From Psychrobacter sp. JCM 18901 (GTDB lineage Bacteria > Pseudomonadota > Gammaproteobacteria > Pseudomonadales > Moraxellaceae): a stretch of DNA of 64,000 nucleotides. Under the pieces are notes generated by a model. That model made no database searches. It was not told where the DNA came from and saw only the letters and a list, made by a program, of their open reading frames with translations. Below, piece after piece: positions 39,538-50,189 of the stretch. Location of the stretch: NCBI RefSeq assembly GCF_000586435.1, contig NZ_BAWH01000014.1:19827-83826 (forward strand), in the 5' to 3' direction. The position numbers were made by a program, and so were the translations under genes. The stretch's first letter is position 1. Each line of letters begins with the position of its first letter.

Positions 39538-40975
39538 TCACATATCAAAAATTTTACCGCGGTTCATAATGTTATTTGGATCGAATACTTTTTTTGACTT
39601 CTCGTAAATAATCAATCTCCGTCTCACTGCGGCTATAGTGCAGGTACGGCTTCTTCGTCATACCAACCCCATGCTCAGCAGACACTGAACCGCCATATTT
39701 CTGTACCGTCTCAAACACGTATTTATTGACGACCTGACACTCTGCAAAGAAATCATCCTTATTCATATTCTCAGGTTTTAAGATATTCAGATGCAAATTA
39801 CCATCGCCGATATGACCGAACCAACAGACTTCAAAGTCAGGATAGTTGCTGCTAACAATATGATCAATCTCTTCGATAAAGGTCGGTACGTGACTTATTA
39901 GTACAGACACATCGTTTTTATAAGGGGTGAATACTGAGATAGTCTCAGAGATATACTCGCGCAGCTTCCACAGCTCTGCTGCTTGTGTGAGGTTTTGGCT
40001 CATGACACCATCGACCACCCAGCCTTGTTCCATACAATGCTCAAATATGGCCATGGCTTTGTCCATGATTGGCTCATATGGTGCTTCAAACTCTAATAGC
40101 GTATAGAACTTGGTACGCGATTCAAACGGTTCTTGTACTTGACCATGTGCCATCAGCTTATCAATCGCCACATCGTCAAAGAACTCAAATGCCGTCAAAT
40201 CAATCTGCGCTTGAAAAGCAGAGAGTACGTTCATCACATCGTTAAAGCTGTCCATGCCAAGCACCATGACGTTTAAGTCTTGTGGTTGACGCTCAAGCTT
40301 AATTTGCGCATGAGTGACAAGGCCAAGCGTGCCTTCACTACCGATAAACAGTTGACGCAAGTCATAACCAGTAGCGTTCTTTACCATACCGCGATTCAGC
40401 TGCAAGATATCGCCTTTACCCGTGACGACAGTCAATCCCATAATCCATTGACGGGTCATGCCATAGCGAATGACTTTGATACCGCCAGCATTGGTACCGA
40501 TATTGCCACCGATTTGACTAGAGCCTGCTGAGGCAAAGTCGACAGGGTAATATAGGTCTTTGGATTCAGCGAATTCTTGCAACTGCTGGGTGACGACACC
40601 GGCTTCGACTTCAACTATTCGATCGGCAGGATAGAACTGTCCAATCTGGTTCATTTTATCCATACTAACGACTATCTCGCCATTAGCAGCCACGGCACCA
40701 GCAGACAGGCCTGTACGACCGCCACTTGGGGTGAGGACGACGTTGTGCTCATTGGCCAGCAGTACGATAGCCTGTACTTGTTCAGTGGTCTTTGGAAAGA
40801 CGATGGCAGCAGCAGCAGGCGCAAAATGCTTGGTCCAGTCTTTGCCCCAATGCTCTAAACTTTCAGCATCAGTTTTGATTTGGGTCGGATCGAAATCATG
40901 GGTATCAGTGAGCGTGCTCAAGATGGTTTGCACGGCATTGGTTTCGGATGTGTTCTGAGCGGTAGTTGGCGTCAT
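39538..40975 (-). CDS. FAD-linked D-2-hydroxyacid dehydrogenase, probably D-2-hydroxyglutarate dehydrogenase (one frameshift)
   Basis: Removing one base from the T7 run at 39589-39595 restores the end VFDPNNIMNRGKIFDM and gives 478 residues. It is a VAO/GlcD-type flavoenzyme: the FAD domain has TPSGGRTGLSAGA, the PVDFASAGSSQIGGNIGTNAG block and FIGSEGTLGLVT. The C-terminal domain has WFGHIGDGNLHLN (metal-binding His) and SAEHGVGMTKK. The family includes D-lactate and D-2-hydroxyglutarate dehydrogenases. Divergent placement beside serA favours the latter, because SerA makes D-2-hydroxyglutarate as a by-product; I know the same pairing from Pseudomonas. The start is the ATG at 40975. Confidence 0.88.
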
Positions 40976-41311
40976 GGTCAAATCTCAATATTGGCGTAAG
41001 CACGATGCTGGGACTGCTTATTATATAGTGAAATAACTATAAATTCAGTGATGAGTCAGCTCGTAGAAGTAATAAGTGGGTGATAATTTTTACCTATAAT
41101 AAGAGGTAAGTAATAAATAGTTGATTCGATCGGTTTCAAACAGAATAATTCACTATAGCATAAAAATTTTTCAGGCTTGATAACCAATAATTCATCTAAT
41201 CTGCTAACATCGACCTCAAATTTTGTGTAAGATATCGGGACTGTTTTCGTTTCATCCATCATAGATTATCCAACAGGTAATCTTATAAAACAATTATAGG
41301 ACAGTTCTCAT
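40976..41311. other. Divergent promoter region of the dehydrogenase and serA
   Basis: About 335 A+T-rich bases. A 68-codon open frame on the minus strand (41056-41262) overlaps the expected serA promoter; I do not accept it as a gene. No clear operator palindrome was found. Confidence 0.5.
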
Positions 41312-42538
41312 ATGGCGTTATCACTACAAAAAGACAAAATCCGGTTTTTATTGCTTGAAGGTCTACATGACAATGCCCTAAAAGTATTGGAAGGAGCTGG
41401 TTATCACAACATCGAGAATATCAGTCACGCCTTAGATCAAGACGAGCTGATCGAAAAGATCAAAGATGCTCACTTTATAGGTATTCGTTCACGCACTCAG
41501 TTGACGCGTGAAGTGCTTGAGCACGCACATAAGCTTATCGGCATTGGTTGCTTTTGTATTGGTACCAACCAAGTAGATCTAGACGCCGCTCGTGATCTTG
41601 GTATCCCTGTCTTTAACGCGCCATTTTCGAACACCCGTTCGGTAGCTGAGCTAGTATTGGCCGAAGCCATTATGCTGTACCGCGGTATTCCTGAGAAGAA
41701 TGCAACTGTACATCGCGGCGGCTGGGGCAAGTCTGCGACCAATTCACACGAAGTGCGTGGCAAGACTATCGGTATCGTCGGTTATGGCTCTATCGGCTCG
41801 CAGCTGTCTGTCTTAGCAGAAAGCTTTGGTATGAAAGTCATTTATCATGATGCTGTGACCAAGTTGCCACTAGGCAACGCGGTACAGGTTGGTAGTCTAG
41901 AAGAGCTACTATCAACGGCTGACATCGTAACATTGCATGTACCTGATGTACCAAGCACTCGCTATATGATGAAAGCTGAGCAGTTCGCTCAGATGAAAGA
42001 AGGCAGCTACTTTATCAATGCGGCTCGCGGTACGTGCGTCGAGATTGATGATCTGGCGGATGCGCTTGAGTCTGGTAGAATCTTGGGCGCGGCTATTGAT
42101 GTGTTCCCAAAAGAGCCAAAATCAGCTGACGAAGAGTTTGAGTCACCACTACGTAAGTTTGATAATGTGATTTTGACGCCACATATCGGTGGTTCAACAC
42201 AAGAAGCACAGGCCAATATCGGACTGGAAGTAGCAGATAAGTTCGTTAGATACTCTGACCAAGGTGATACAGCGACTGCTGTGAACTTCCCAGAAGTTTC
42301 TATCCCGTTCAAAGAAAACTCGCATCGTCTACTACACATTCACAAAAACGTGCCAGGCGTACTGTCTCAGATTAACCGCTTATTTGCTGAAGCTGGCATT
42401 AACATCCTAGCGCAGAGCCTGATGACAGAAGGTGATGTTGGTTATCTAGTGATGGATGTCGATTACAATGATTCGACCGCTGCACTAGACCAATTAAAAG
42501 ATGTAGAAGAGACTATCCGCGTACGTATCTTATTCTAA
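41312..42538 (+). CDS. serA: D-3-phosphoglycerate dehydrogenase SerA
   Basis: The first enzyme of serine synthesis, oxidising 3-phosphoglycerate with NAD; relatives also reduce 2-oxoglutarate to D-2-hydroxyglutarate. It is intact at 408 residues, the length of the E. coli type. Marks: FIGIRSRTQLT, GCFCIGTNQVDLDAA, the Rossmann loop GIVGYGSIGSQLS, INAARGTCVEIDDL, TPHIGGSTQEAQANIGLEVA with the catalytic His, and a C-terminal ACT domain (LLHIHKNVPGVLSQINRLFAEAGINI) that should bind serine for feedback inhibition. An AGGAC ribosome site lies before 41312. Confidence 0.97.
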   Translation: MALSLQKDKIRFLLLEGLHDNALKVLEGAGYHNIENISHALDQDELIEKIKDAHFIGIRSRTQLTREVLEHAHKLIGIGCFCIGTNQVDLDAARDLGIPVFNAPFSNTRSVAELVLAEAIMLYRGIPEKNATVHRGGWGKSATNSHEVRGKTIGIVGYGSIGSQLSVLAESFGMKVIYHDAVTKLPLGNAVQVGSLEELLSTADIVTLHVPDVPSTRYMMKAEQFAQMKEGSYFINAARGTCVEIDDLADALESGRILGAAIDVFPKEPKSADEEFESPLRKFDNVILTPHIGGSTQEAQANIGLEVADKFVRYSDQGDTATAVNFPEVSIPFKENSHRLLHIHKNVPGVLSQINRLFAEAGINILAQSLMTEGDVGYLVMDVDYNDSTAALDQLKDVEETIRVRILF

Positions 42539-42613
42539 TATAGTCACTCCATTATAAAATTGGATTAACTATATCAGTGCTAATAGTTTTGATAGTCACT
42601 AAAGATTTATCAT

Positions 42614-42657
42614 AAAAAAGAGAGGTTCTATTGATTAGAGCCTCTCTTTTTTTATTT
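42614..42657. terminator. Bidirectional terminator
   Basis: AGAGAGGTTCTA pairs with TTAGAGCCTCTCT (one mismatch) with A and T runs outside. It lies between serA (+) and trhO (-). Confidence 0.9.
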
Positions 42658-42688
42658 CACTTCTTTTTTTATTGTACTAATGCTAAGT

Positions 42689-43780
42689 TTAATTGGCTTT
42701 AGTATTGTTTGCAGCTTCCGCTTGTAGACGCGCTTCCGTCTTAGCAGCTTTACGTTTTTCGATTACATCCATCACGTCACTACCGATATGGGCTTCGCCA
42801 CGCTTTTTCGCTAGCTGCATTTGGTGCTCACGCTCACGGAAACGGGCTTTCTGCTCGTCGGTCGCTTTGTCGATACAGTGTGGGCATGACTCGCCTTTGA
42901 TATAGGCAGGGCTTTGCATCTCCTCAGCGGTGATTGGCATACGGCAAGCAAAGCATTGCTCGTAGCTGCCTTTTTCTAAGTTATGGTTTACTGACACACG
43001 GTTGTCAAAAACAAAGCAGTCGCCTTGCCACATAGAGTCACTGGCAGGGACTTCTTCAAGGTATTTTAGGATACCGCCTTCTAAATGATAGACCTCTTCA
43101 AACCCTTGCTCGCGTAAATAGGCAGTAGATTTTTCGCAGCGGATACCACCTGTACAGAACATCGCCACTTTTTTTTATGCTTGGTTGGATCTAGCTCTTT
43201 TGAAACGTATTCTGGAAACTCGCGGAACGTTTCAGTGTTCGGATTGACTGCATTTTGGAAGGTGCCGATTTGCACCTCATAATCGTTACGCGTATCGATC
43301 AAGGTGACTTCAGGATCTGAGATCAACGCATTCCACTCGCTTGGCTTTACATAGCGACCAACGGACTCCAATGGGTCGATATTCTCGACACCCATAGTGA
43401 CGATTTCTTTTTTTTAGCTTCACCTTAGTGCGATAAAAAGGCTGTGCGTCAGTATAGGATTCTTTGAAGGTAAACGTACCAATCGCCTCAATACTACGCA
43501 GGTAGTCAAGTACGGCATCGATACCTTGACGCGTACCAGAAATCGTACCATTAATGCCTTCGCTTGCAAGTAACAACGTACCTTTCACATCGTGATCGAG
43601 CATAGTGTTTAGGATAGGCTCACGATATTGCTCAAAATCAGCAAAGCGCGTGAACTTATATAGTGCGGCAACGACGATATTATTAGTTACACTATCGTAT
43701 ACAGGGGCTGATTTATTGTCAGTTGTAGTAGGGCTGTGAGTGGTGCTATCTTGGATATTGCTACTTTGAGTGGTACTCAT
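42689..43780 (-). CDS. trhO: tRNA uridine-34 hydroxylase TrhO, rhodanese family (two frameshifts)
   Basis: TrhO (YceA) makes the 5-hydroxyuridine used in cmo5U34 of tRNA. Two breaks fall in T8 runs (43408-43415 and 43169-43176); in the second, either one lost or two extra bases would restore the frame. The corrected protein has about 362 residues: an N-terminal acylphosphatase-like domain ([32 protein letters not shown]), then a rhodanese domain ([15 protein letters not shown], catalytic Cys in [14 protein letters not shown]). A C-terminal zinc-type region follows (CFACRMP…CPHC) and then a charged tail. The start at 43780 has GGAGAAAAAC upstream. Confidence 0.93.
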
Positions 43781-44286
43781 GTTTTTCTCCTGCTGGCTAG
43801 GTCGTAAACCTAGTGCGTTGGGTTAACAGTCTGGTTCAAACGAACACGTTATTGTGTCATCCTCGCTTGATGTACTTTGGGTACAATCTGCGCTCGGCTT
43901 TCTTATATCGCATTCATTTGAAATAGACTTTGTCAGTTCGAAATGGGTTATAACACTAGTCTAATTGTGGAATTGGCCAATGCGCGCGTAGTGTAGCAAA
44001 TTTTAGATGGGTTTTGAATATTTTAAAAGTTAATAGCATCGTTAAGCGTATACATAACTCATTAAGTGATCTGCTCTAAGCTGTAATAGCTTTTAGGCGT
44101 TTATCCTATGAGTAGGGCTTGCTATAGTAGACATTTATCATTATCTGTTCTGTTTATTTCATGATAAAGGCAACTAATTATATTTATTTTAGCCATCACC
44201 ATCGAAAATATATTAACAAGATCCATAGTTCCTTATAGAGCTATAAATCGTGCAAAATTTGTGACGAGTAGAAAATAAGAGATTGC
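43781..44286. other. Intergenic region between trhO and the zinc-ribbon gene
   Basis: About 505 bases with no gene. A small palindrome (TGTAC…GTACA near 43871-43885) and a G+C-richer stretch around 43990 are visible. It should hold divergent promoters for trhO and the gene at 44287. Confidence 0.45.
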
Positions 44287-45085
44287 ATGCCAAAAACAAA
44301 ACCTAATAAAGTTTTAAACCTAACTTGTCCTCATGAAAGTTGTCATGAGTCGTTTGCTGTCCCTTTAATCGAAAAAGGAATACTATTTTGTCCACATTGT
44401 AATCACAGTCTTTTGACGGAGAAACCAGTTGATGTAGATCAAATCAACAAAGTAAGTATCGTTGAAAATAGAAAATCTAAATCATTTTTACATCACTGGC
44501 CCTATTTCGCATGGCTGTCGCTATACGCAATTCTTTTAATTATGGCAAAAATATATAGTTGGACGGATATCATGGACTTATATCTGATTGCGATATTTCT
44601 TGTAGGTTCCATAATATTTGAGAGGTATAAATCTCATTATAACAGTGTGTTATACCGCCTAAAACATAATGAAGTTGAGTTCAAGGCTGGTGTTGATACC
44701 TTATCTAACATTAAAAGGTTTTCTGAAATTAATACTGATTATGTAAATAATGAGGGTGTATTAAACCATAGTAAGTGCCAATTCAATAAAGTAGAAATGC
44801 CAGTTCTAAAAAAACTGTCCCCATTGTAAGTCGCAAATGGTTGTAAAATTGCAGCAGATGGTTGATTGGCAGAAAAACCTTTACTCTAAATACGATATTT
44901 ATCGCCCAAAAGGAGTTCCAGATAGTGAGTACTGCAGTGTCACAAGGCGTTATGTATCGAGGGATACCACACTGTCTAATATATTCCTATGCTTAAATTG
45001 TCACACTCATTATAGTTGGCTATATATTTCAAATGAGCATTCAACCATAGATGAGGAAGATGCACGACAATTATGCAAAATGTAG
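44287..45085 (+). CDS. Zinc-ribbon membrane protein of unknown function (one frameshift)
   Basis: Removing one base from the A7 run at 44808-44814 restores VLKNCPHCKSQMVV and gives 265 residues. There is an N-terminal zinc ribbon (CPHESCHESF…FCPHCNHS), two membrane segments (YFAWLSLYAILLIMA and DLYLIAIFLVGSIIF), a charged region, and a second zinc ribbon (CPHCKSQ…CLNCHTHY). I do not recognise a named family. The codon use looks more A+T-rich than the neighbours, and the gene sits among other orphans, so recent acquisition is possible. Confidence 0.72.
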
Positions 45086-45175
45086 GCGTAAAATCCAAGA
45101 TTTAAAGGTAGCTATCAAATAGACGTTATCGTTCTTCATTATTGTGGAATGTAGAATAGTAAGTCTTGTCCTAAT

Positions 45176-45509
45176 CTACTTTCCGAGCGGTATAAGCAGA
45201 GAGGTCGAATATATCGATAAGACCAAAGCCAGCATACCGATCATACTAATAATGAGTGTTAAAGTTGATAAGAGCTTTGATGGGCGTTGTAGTGTAATAG
45301 CCGAAAGTGTTAAACACACAACAGGAACTATCGACCACCATTCAATGGTACTAAAAACAAACTTAGTATAAGCTGTTTGTTCTACGCCAAAGCTTATCCA
45401 AAGTGAGATAAAACGTTCAATGAATTGTGGTTGTGCTATGAAATAAATGAAGAATGACTGTATTGTGATACAAGTCATGATAAAAATCCAAAAAAATTAC
45501 TTTTTTCAT
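45176..45509 (-). CDS. Small membrane protein of unknown function (one frameshift)
   Basis: With one base removed from the A7 run at 45490-45496, a 110-residue protein begins at the ATG at 45509. It opens with a hydrophobic helix (KKVIFWIFIMTCITIQSFFI), then EWWSIVPVVCLTLSAITL and LTLIISMIGMLALVLSIYS, so three membrane spans are likely. No family is recognised. It is convergent with the zinc-ribbon gene and A+T-rich. Confidence 0.55.
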
Positions 45510-45564
45510 AATATGGTTCAGTACTGTTGAGAAGTAATATTAAAGGGTGTAATGCCTTAAATAT

Positions 45565-45593
45565 AAAAAATCCAGCTCAAAGGCTGGATTTTT
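45565..45593 (-). terminator. Terminator after the Sel1-repeat gene
   Basis: AATCCAGC pairs with GCTGGATT around six bases, and the minus strand runs into T6. It lies about 25 bases beyond the Sel1-gene stop. Confidence 0.85.
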
Positions 45594-45618
45594 ATTGCTA
45601 AAATAAATAGCTATAGAT

Positions 45619-46201
45619 TTACTTACTCTGGAACCAAGTATCCGCTTTGCTACGGGCACTAGCAATGTCTGAGCTTGATAAGTTCAATGCCAACTGACCA
45701 ATTTTGCCGCGAGCTTTGTTGCGGACTTTTTCATCTAGCATGCCATCACGGGCAGCCAAGTCATACCATTTATAGGCATCGACCAGATTTTTTTTGCTTT
45801 TCATCCAATAGTGCAAGCGTGTAACTGGCACGATTATCGCCACGCATTGCAGCTTTTTCTAACCACAGACGAGCTTGTTGTAAGTTAGGCTGTACGCCTT
45901 CGCCGCGCAAATACATGATGGCAAGATTCAACTGAGCAGGAGCAACGCCTTGCTGAGCCGCTTTTGTATACCACTGGATTGCTTGTTGGGTATTTTGCGC
46001 AATACCTTCACCTTTTTGCAAACGCTTGGCCAGATAGAACTGTGCGTGATCGTTACCTTGGGCGGCACGACTAGACAGCTCGCTCACAGGCATAAGCTCA
46101 AAACGTGAGGTATCAAGCGGTACGTTTGATATTAACTCAGCATTGGCTAAACCAGCACAAGAAAATAATGCAGTAAACAACGCAGCTTTTAATAATTTCA
46201 T
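45619..46201 (-). CDS. Exported Sel1-repeat protein (one frameshift)
   Basis: Removing one base from the T8 run at 45788-45795 gives 193 residues. A signal peptide (MKLLKAALFTALFSCAGLANA) is followed by three to four Sel1 (TPR-like) repeats, e.g. AQFYLAKRLQKGEGIAQNTQQAIQWY, then AQLNLAIMYLRGEGVQPNLQQARLW and ASYTLALLDEKQKKNLVDAYKWY. These helical repeats usually mediate protein contacts in the periplasm. No catalytic motif is present. The start at 46201 has GGAG upstream. Confidence 0.88.
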
Positions 46202-46601
46202 AGCAGCTCCAAAATTAGGCAGTTAATAAGCAAAAAAATTGTACCGCTAAACATTGTCTCGCGAAAGACAGTTAGACGGCGATAACAATTAGGTGGAATC
46301 TTGCGATATAAACATACCTAATCATTAGCAATTTGGTTTATCGTTTTGTCTGTGTTTTGACCATGACCAAACAGATAAACGGTTGTAATAGGGGTGTCAT
46401 CGACACTATTTTGCTAGCTTAACACCCAAACTTACGAAACTCAAATACTAATTACAAGAATTAATGGCCGGCTATACCTTATTGTCTTCAATAAAATCAT
46501 ACAGTTACTTAAGGGTAAGAATAACTTAAGACTACATTAAGGTTTCAATTGAGCGTATTTGAGCTTTATTATCCATTTAAAAGGAGCATTAACAGTTGTT
46601 A
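46202..46601. other. Intergenic region between metW and the Sel1-repeat gene
   Basis: About 400 bases with no gene and no obvious terminator. It should hold the end of the metXW transcript and the promoter of the Sel1-repeat gene. Confidence 0.5.
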
Positions 46602-47219
46602 TTACTCTGGCTTTTGTTTGGTCACCCGATAGATGGCGACATCTGCCAATAGGTTAGGCGCTTGTCTAATCAATGAGGTCATCAGCGGTGAATGACCTCT
46701 GTCAGAGTCGCTGACAGCGAAGCGATTGATAATATGAATATCATGCTGCGCACATAACAGTTCAAAATCTTTAAAGGTACATAGGTGAATATTTGGCGTG
46801 TTATACCATTCGTAAGGAAGCGCTTCAGAAACGGGCATCATACCTTTTAGCCCTAAATGGATACGGTTTTGCCAATGCGCAAAGTTAGGGAAGGTGATAA
46901 CTGCTTCACGGGCGACTCTCAGCATATCAAGCAACAACTCATCAGGTGCTTTTACTGCTTGTAGGGCACGTGCCATGACGACCGTGTCAAAGCTGTTATC
47001 AGCAAAGCGCGCTAGACCATCGTTGAGGTCCTGCTCGACAATTGATAAGCCATTACCAATCGCCTCATTGATTTTGTCTTCATCAATCTCTAGTCCGTAA
47101 CCTGTTACACCTAGTTTCTGCTGTAAGTGGGCAAGCAGCTCGCCATTGCCACAACCTAAGTCCAGTACATGTGCTTGCGGCGCAATCCAGCGCTCTGCCA
47201 GTTGGTGATCCATTCTCAT
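46602..47219 (-). CDS. metW: Methionine biosynthesis protein MetW
   Basis: A 205-residue methyltransferase-fold protein required with MetX for methionine synthesis in many proteobacteria. SAM-type motif I is [40 protein letters not shown] and [17 protein letters not shown] are typical of MetW, as is [14 protein letters not shown]. Its ATG overlaps the metX stop as ATGA, so translation is coupled. It is intact. Its reaction is not settled; it is thought to act with MetX. Confidence 0.95.
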   Translation of the reverse strand: MRMDHQLAERWIAPQAHVLDLGCGNGELLAHLQQKLGVTGYGLEIDEDKINEAIGNGLSIVEQDLNDGLARFADNSFDTVVMARALQAVKAPDELLLDMLRVAREAVITFPNFAHWQNRIHLGLKGMMPVSEALPYEWYNTPNIHLCTFKDFELLCAQHDIHIINRFAVSDSDRGHSPLMTSLIRQAPNLLADVAIYRVTKQKPE

Positions 47220-48659
47220 GAGCGTTCTCCTGTGGCTGAGCGGCTAGGGGTAATAAATGGCGCAGTCAAAAATCCTTTAACCGCACCCATGTAGCGAGGA
47301 ATATCAAATAAGAAGGAGTCATGTCCGTGCGGCGCGTCAATATTGATATAGCTGACTGGTTTGCCAGTGGCCATCAGCGCATCGACAATCTCTTGCGAGC
47401 GCTCAGGTGCAAAGCGCCAGTCAGTGGTGAATGAAACGACTAGATACTGGCATTGTGTATGGGCAAAAGCTGCTTTGAGCGCAGAAAGCTCTTGCTGACG
47501 ATCAGATTCAATATCCTCAATCGTCGTTACCGCATCTTCTAACTCACTCTGTGCATTCGCTTTGCTAGATTCGACTGACGCCGCGATTGAGTCTTCTATT
47601 TGCACTGCCGACTCTGTAGTATCTTTTGCTACCGTTGATGGATAGTCGCGTATTGGATAGTCGCGCGTCGGATCAAAGTAATCTAAGGCTTTGGTCATGA
47701 GCAGATAGGTATTGGCATCGAAGTTTTCACTAAAGCGTTCGCCTTGATAGCGTAGGTAGCTTTCGACCTGAAACTCGACATCGTAGCCATACATGAATTT
47801 ACCTGATTTTAAATCACGGCCAAATTTGGCTTTCATCGCGTCATCAGTTAGATAGGTAATATGGCCAACCATACGCGCCAATATCAGTCCGCGACGAGGA
47901 TAAGTGCCTTCTTGTATATAGCGTCCGTCTTTAAAGTCAGGATCGGATAATATAGATTGGCGCGCCACTTCGTTAAAGGCGATATTTTGAGCAGATAGCT
48001 TTGGCGTACTGGCAATGACCACACAGCGTTTTAATCGCTCTGGATAATCAACAGACCATTGTAGCGCTTGCATACCGCCCATTGAGCCGCCGACAATGGC
48101 GTGCCAAACGTCGATGCCTAAACGATCTGAGAGCATTGCTTGAGTTTTTACCCAGTCTTTGATAGTGATCAGCGGGAAATCAGGGCCATACACTTGCGGC
48201 TCATCGCTACTATTTGAATCAACGCTGTCCGAACCAACGCTATCAGGGTTAATAGTGGTAGGCCCTGTTGAACCAAAACAGCTACCGATATTATTGACAC
48301 ACACCACATAGAACTGATTGGTATCAATTGCTTTATTGGGGCCAATCATATTGTCCCACCAGCCTGCTTTTTTTGTCATCAGCACTATGGAAGCCAGCTG
48401 CATGATGATTGCCCGATAACGCGTGGCAAATCAGAATTGCATTTGATTTGTCGCTATTGAGCGTACCGTAAGTCTCTACCATCAAGTCAAACGAGGGCAG
48501 GGTACGGTTGCATTCTAACGTTAAGGGCTCAGCAAAATGAAAATTCTGGGGCGTAACGACACCCACAGATCCTACAGCACTGTCGGTATTGGCTGAGCTA
48601 TTAGGGTGAGGTTGTGAATTAGGATGCTGGTCACTGGTATTATCAGAGCGTGCGTTCAA
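47216..48659 (-). CDS. metX: Homoserine O-acyltransferase MetX (one frameshift)
   Basis: An alpha/beta-hydrolase fold enzyme that acylates homoserine for methionine synthesis. Removing one base from the T7 run at 48368-48374 restores [14 protein letters not shown] and gives about 480 residues. The nucleophile Ser is in [13 protein letters not shown] and the catalytic His in [39 protein letters not shown] is the usual N-terminal strand pair. Two Ser/Asp/Glu-rich insertions, one of about 55 residues at 47470-47650, make it over 90 residues longer than typical. Whether it uses acetyl- or succinyl-CoA is not decided here. The start is a TTG with GAGGT upstream. Confidence 0.93.
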
Positions 48660-49055
48660 AGTTACCTCGCAAGACTACAATCATCAATAAAATAAAAGCA
48701 AAATGGCATGTTGTTAACAGGCTATTTTACCTACACGGTTTTTATAAACTGGGCCTGCCTATTGTATGGTGATGCGCGTTGGAGTACAACCATCGAGCGC
48801 GCCTTTCGAGCGCATCGATCATAGTTTATGTGTAAAATGCGCCATAGGCGAATAACGAATAAGTCGCAAGCATCAAGTAATCAAGAGTTAATAAATAGCA
48901 ACTGCGTATCAAATTGTATAGGGGCGCTTTTAGCCCGCGTCATTAATGGATAAAATGCTACACTAATGAGATATCTATTCAACTATGTCTTAACAGTATC
49001 GTCTCTTATTACTTTGACCTAACCCTTAATAACTTACTGCTAATAAAGTGCTGCT
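48660..49055. other. Divergent region, metX and hemH
   Basis: About 395 bases with no gene. A repeated TCGAGCGC occurs near 48794 and 48807. I saw no SAM riboswitch-like structure on the metX strand. Confidence 0.5.
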
Positions 49056-50075
49056 ATGAAACCTAAATTGCCCCCACGTATTGCCGTTTTGTTAGTGAAT
49101 CTTGGTACACCAGATGAGCCAACGGCACCTGCCGTACGTCGCTACCTCAAACAGTTTTTGTCAGACCCACGAGTGATCGAGATTCCCAAATTTCTATGGG
49201 CTATTATTCTGAATCTATTTGTCTTACCTAGTCGTCCTAAGCGCGTAGCAAAGGCTTACGCCAGTATCTGGGAAGGTGATTCACCGATTCGTAAAATACT
49301 AAAAAGCCAAGTTGAGCTATTAGAACCACGTTTGGCCGATAGTGTGGCGCCATTTCGTGTCTCTGTGCATCCTGCGATGAGCTATGGTAATCCTGGTTTG
49401 CCTGATGTGATGGACGCGTTACGTGGTGAAGGGGTTGATCACTTTGTTATTCTACCGTTGTTTCCGCAGTATTCTGCCTCTTCAGGCGGTGCCGTATATG
49501 ATGCGCTGACGAAGTGGACGCTCAAGCAACGCAACTTGCCAAATTATACGATTGTCAAAGACTACTTTGCCCATCCGCTATATATTCAAGCTTTGGCTGA
49601 TTCGATTCGTCGCTTTCAAGCTATACATGGCAAGCCTGAAAAGTTGATGTTTAGTTTTCATGGTATTCCGCAGCCTTATGCCGATAAAGGCGATCCGTAT
49701 CCTAAGCGCTGTAAATGTACCGCTGCACAAGTGGCGCATGAACTTGGCTTAACGGAAGATGAATGGATTATCAGTTTCCAGTCACGCTTTGGTAAGCAAG
49801 AGTGGGTTAAGCCGTACACCGATGTGGTGTTGGAAGACTGGGGTAAGTCAGGTGTGCGCTCGGTACAGGTGATCAGTCCGGCGTTTTCAGCAGACTGTCT
49901 AGAGACACTAGAAGAGTTAGCCATTGAAAACCGTGATAACTTCCTTAATGCTGGCGGGCAAGAGTATCATTATATTCCTGCACTAAATCTTGATGAAACA
50001 CATATTGAATTGCTTGAAGCGTTGAGTTTGCCATTGGTGAAAGGTTGGGCTGGCACGCTAGATGGCTGGGTTTAG
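49056..50075 (+). CDS. hemH: Ferrochelatase
   Basis: The last enzyme of haem synthesis, inserting ferrous iron into protoporphyrin IX. It is intact at 339 residues. Marks: [61 protein letters not shown], the catalytic His in [17 protein letters not shown], and [17 protein letters not shown] and [15 protein letters not shown] near the end. Cys residues at CKCTAAQV are present, but no [2Fe-2S] tail. A bidirectional terminator follows. Confidence 0.97.
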   Translation: MKPKLPPRIAVLLVNLGTPDEPTAPAVRRYLKQFLSDPRVIEIPKFLWAIILNLFVLPSRPKRVAKAYASIWEGDSPIRKILKSQVELLEPRLADSVAPFRVSVHPAMSYGNPGLPDVMDALRGEGVDHFVILPLFPQYSASSGGAVYDALTKWTLKQRNLPNYTIVKDYFAHPLYIQALADSIRRFQAIHGKPEKLMFSFHGIPQPYADKGDPYPKRCKCTAAQVAHELGLTEDEWIISFQSRFGKQEWVKPYTDVVLEDWGKSGVRSVQVISPAFSADCLETLEELAIENRDNFLNAGGQEYHYIPALNLDETHIELLEALSLPLVKGWAGTLDGWV

Positions 50076-50114
50076 ACAGTCGAAGTCGCTGTTTTAGTAA
50101 GTTGAATAGTAGAA

Positions 50115-50157
50115 TGAAAAAAAGCACGCTTAATATAGTTAAGCGTGCTTTTTTGGT
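50115..50157. terminator. Bidirectional terminator
   Basis: AAGCACGCTTAA pairs with TTAAGCGTGCTT around five bases, with long A and T runs outside. It separates hemH (+) from the acidic protein gene (-). Confidence 0.93.
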
Positions 50158-50189
50158 TTAGAGAGGTAAATTAACAATCGTATTAAGTT

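Noticed and set aside
41056..41262. A 68-codon open frame on the minus strand upstream of serA
   Set aside because: It covers the expected serA promoter, has no family features, and its strand and place fit neither neighbour's transcription. A chance open frame in A+T-rich DNA is more likely.
43795..43960. A possible dispersed repeat upstream of trhO
   Set aside because: It looked familiar and has a small palindrome, but I found no second copy in this window.
48660..49055. A SAM riboswitch upstream of metX
   Set aside because: No matching stem arrangement was found, and such switches are not expected before metX in this group.
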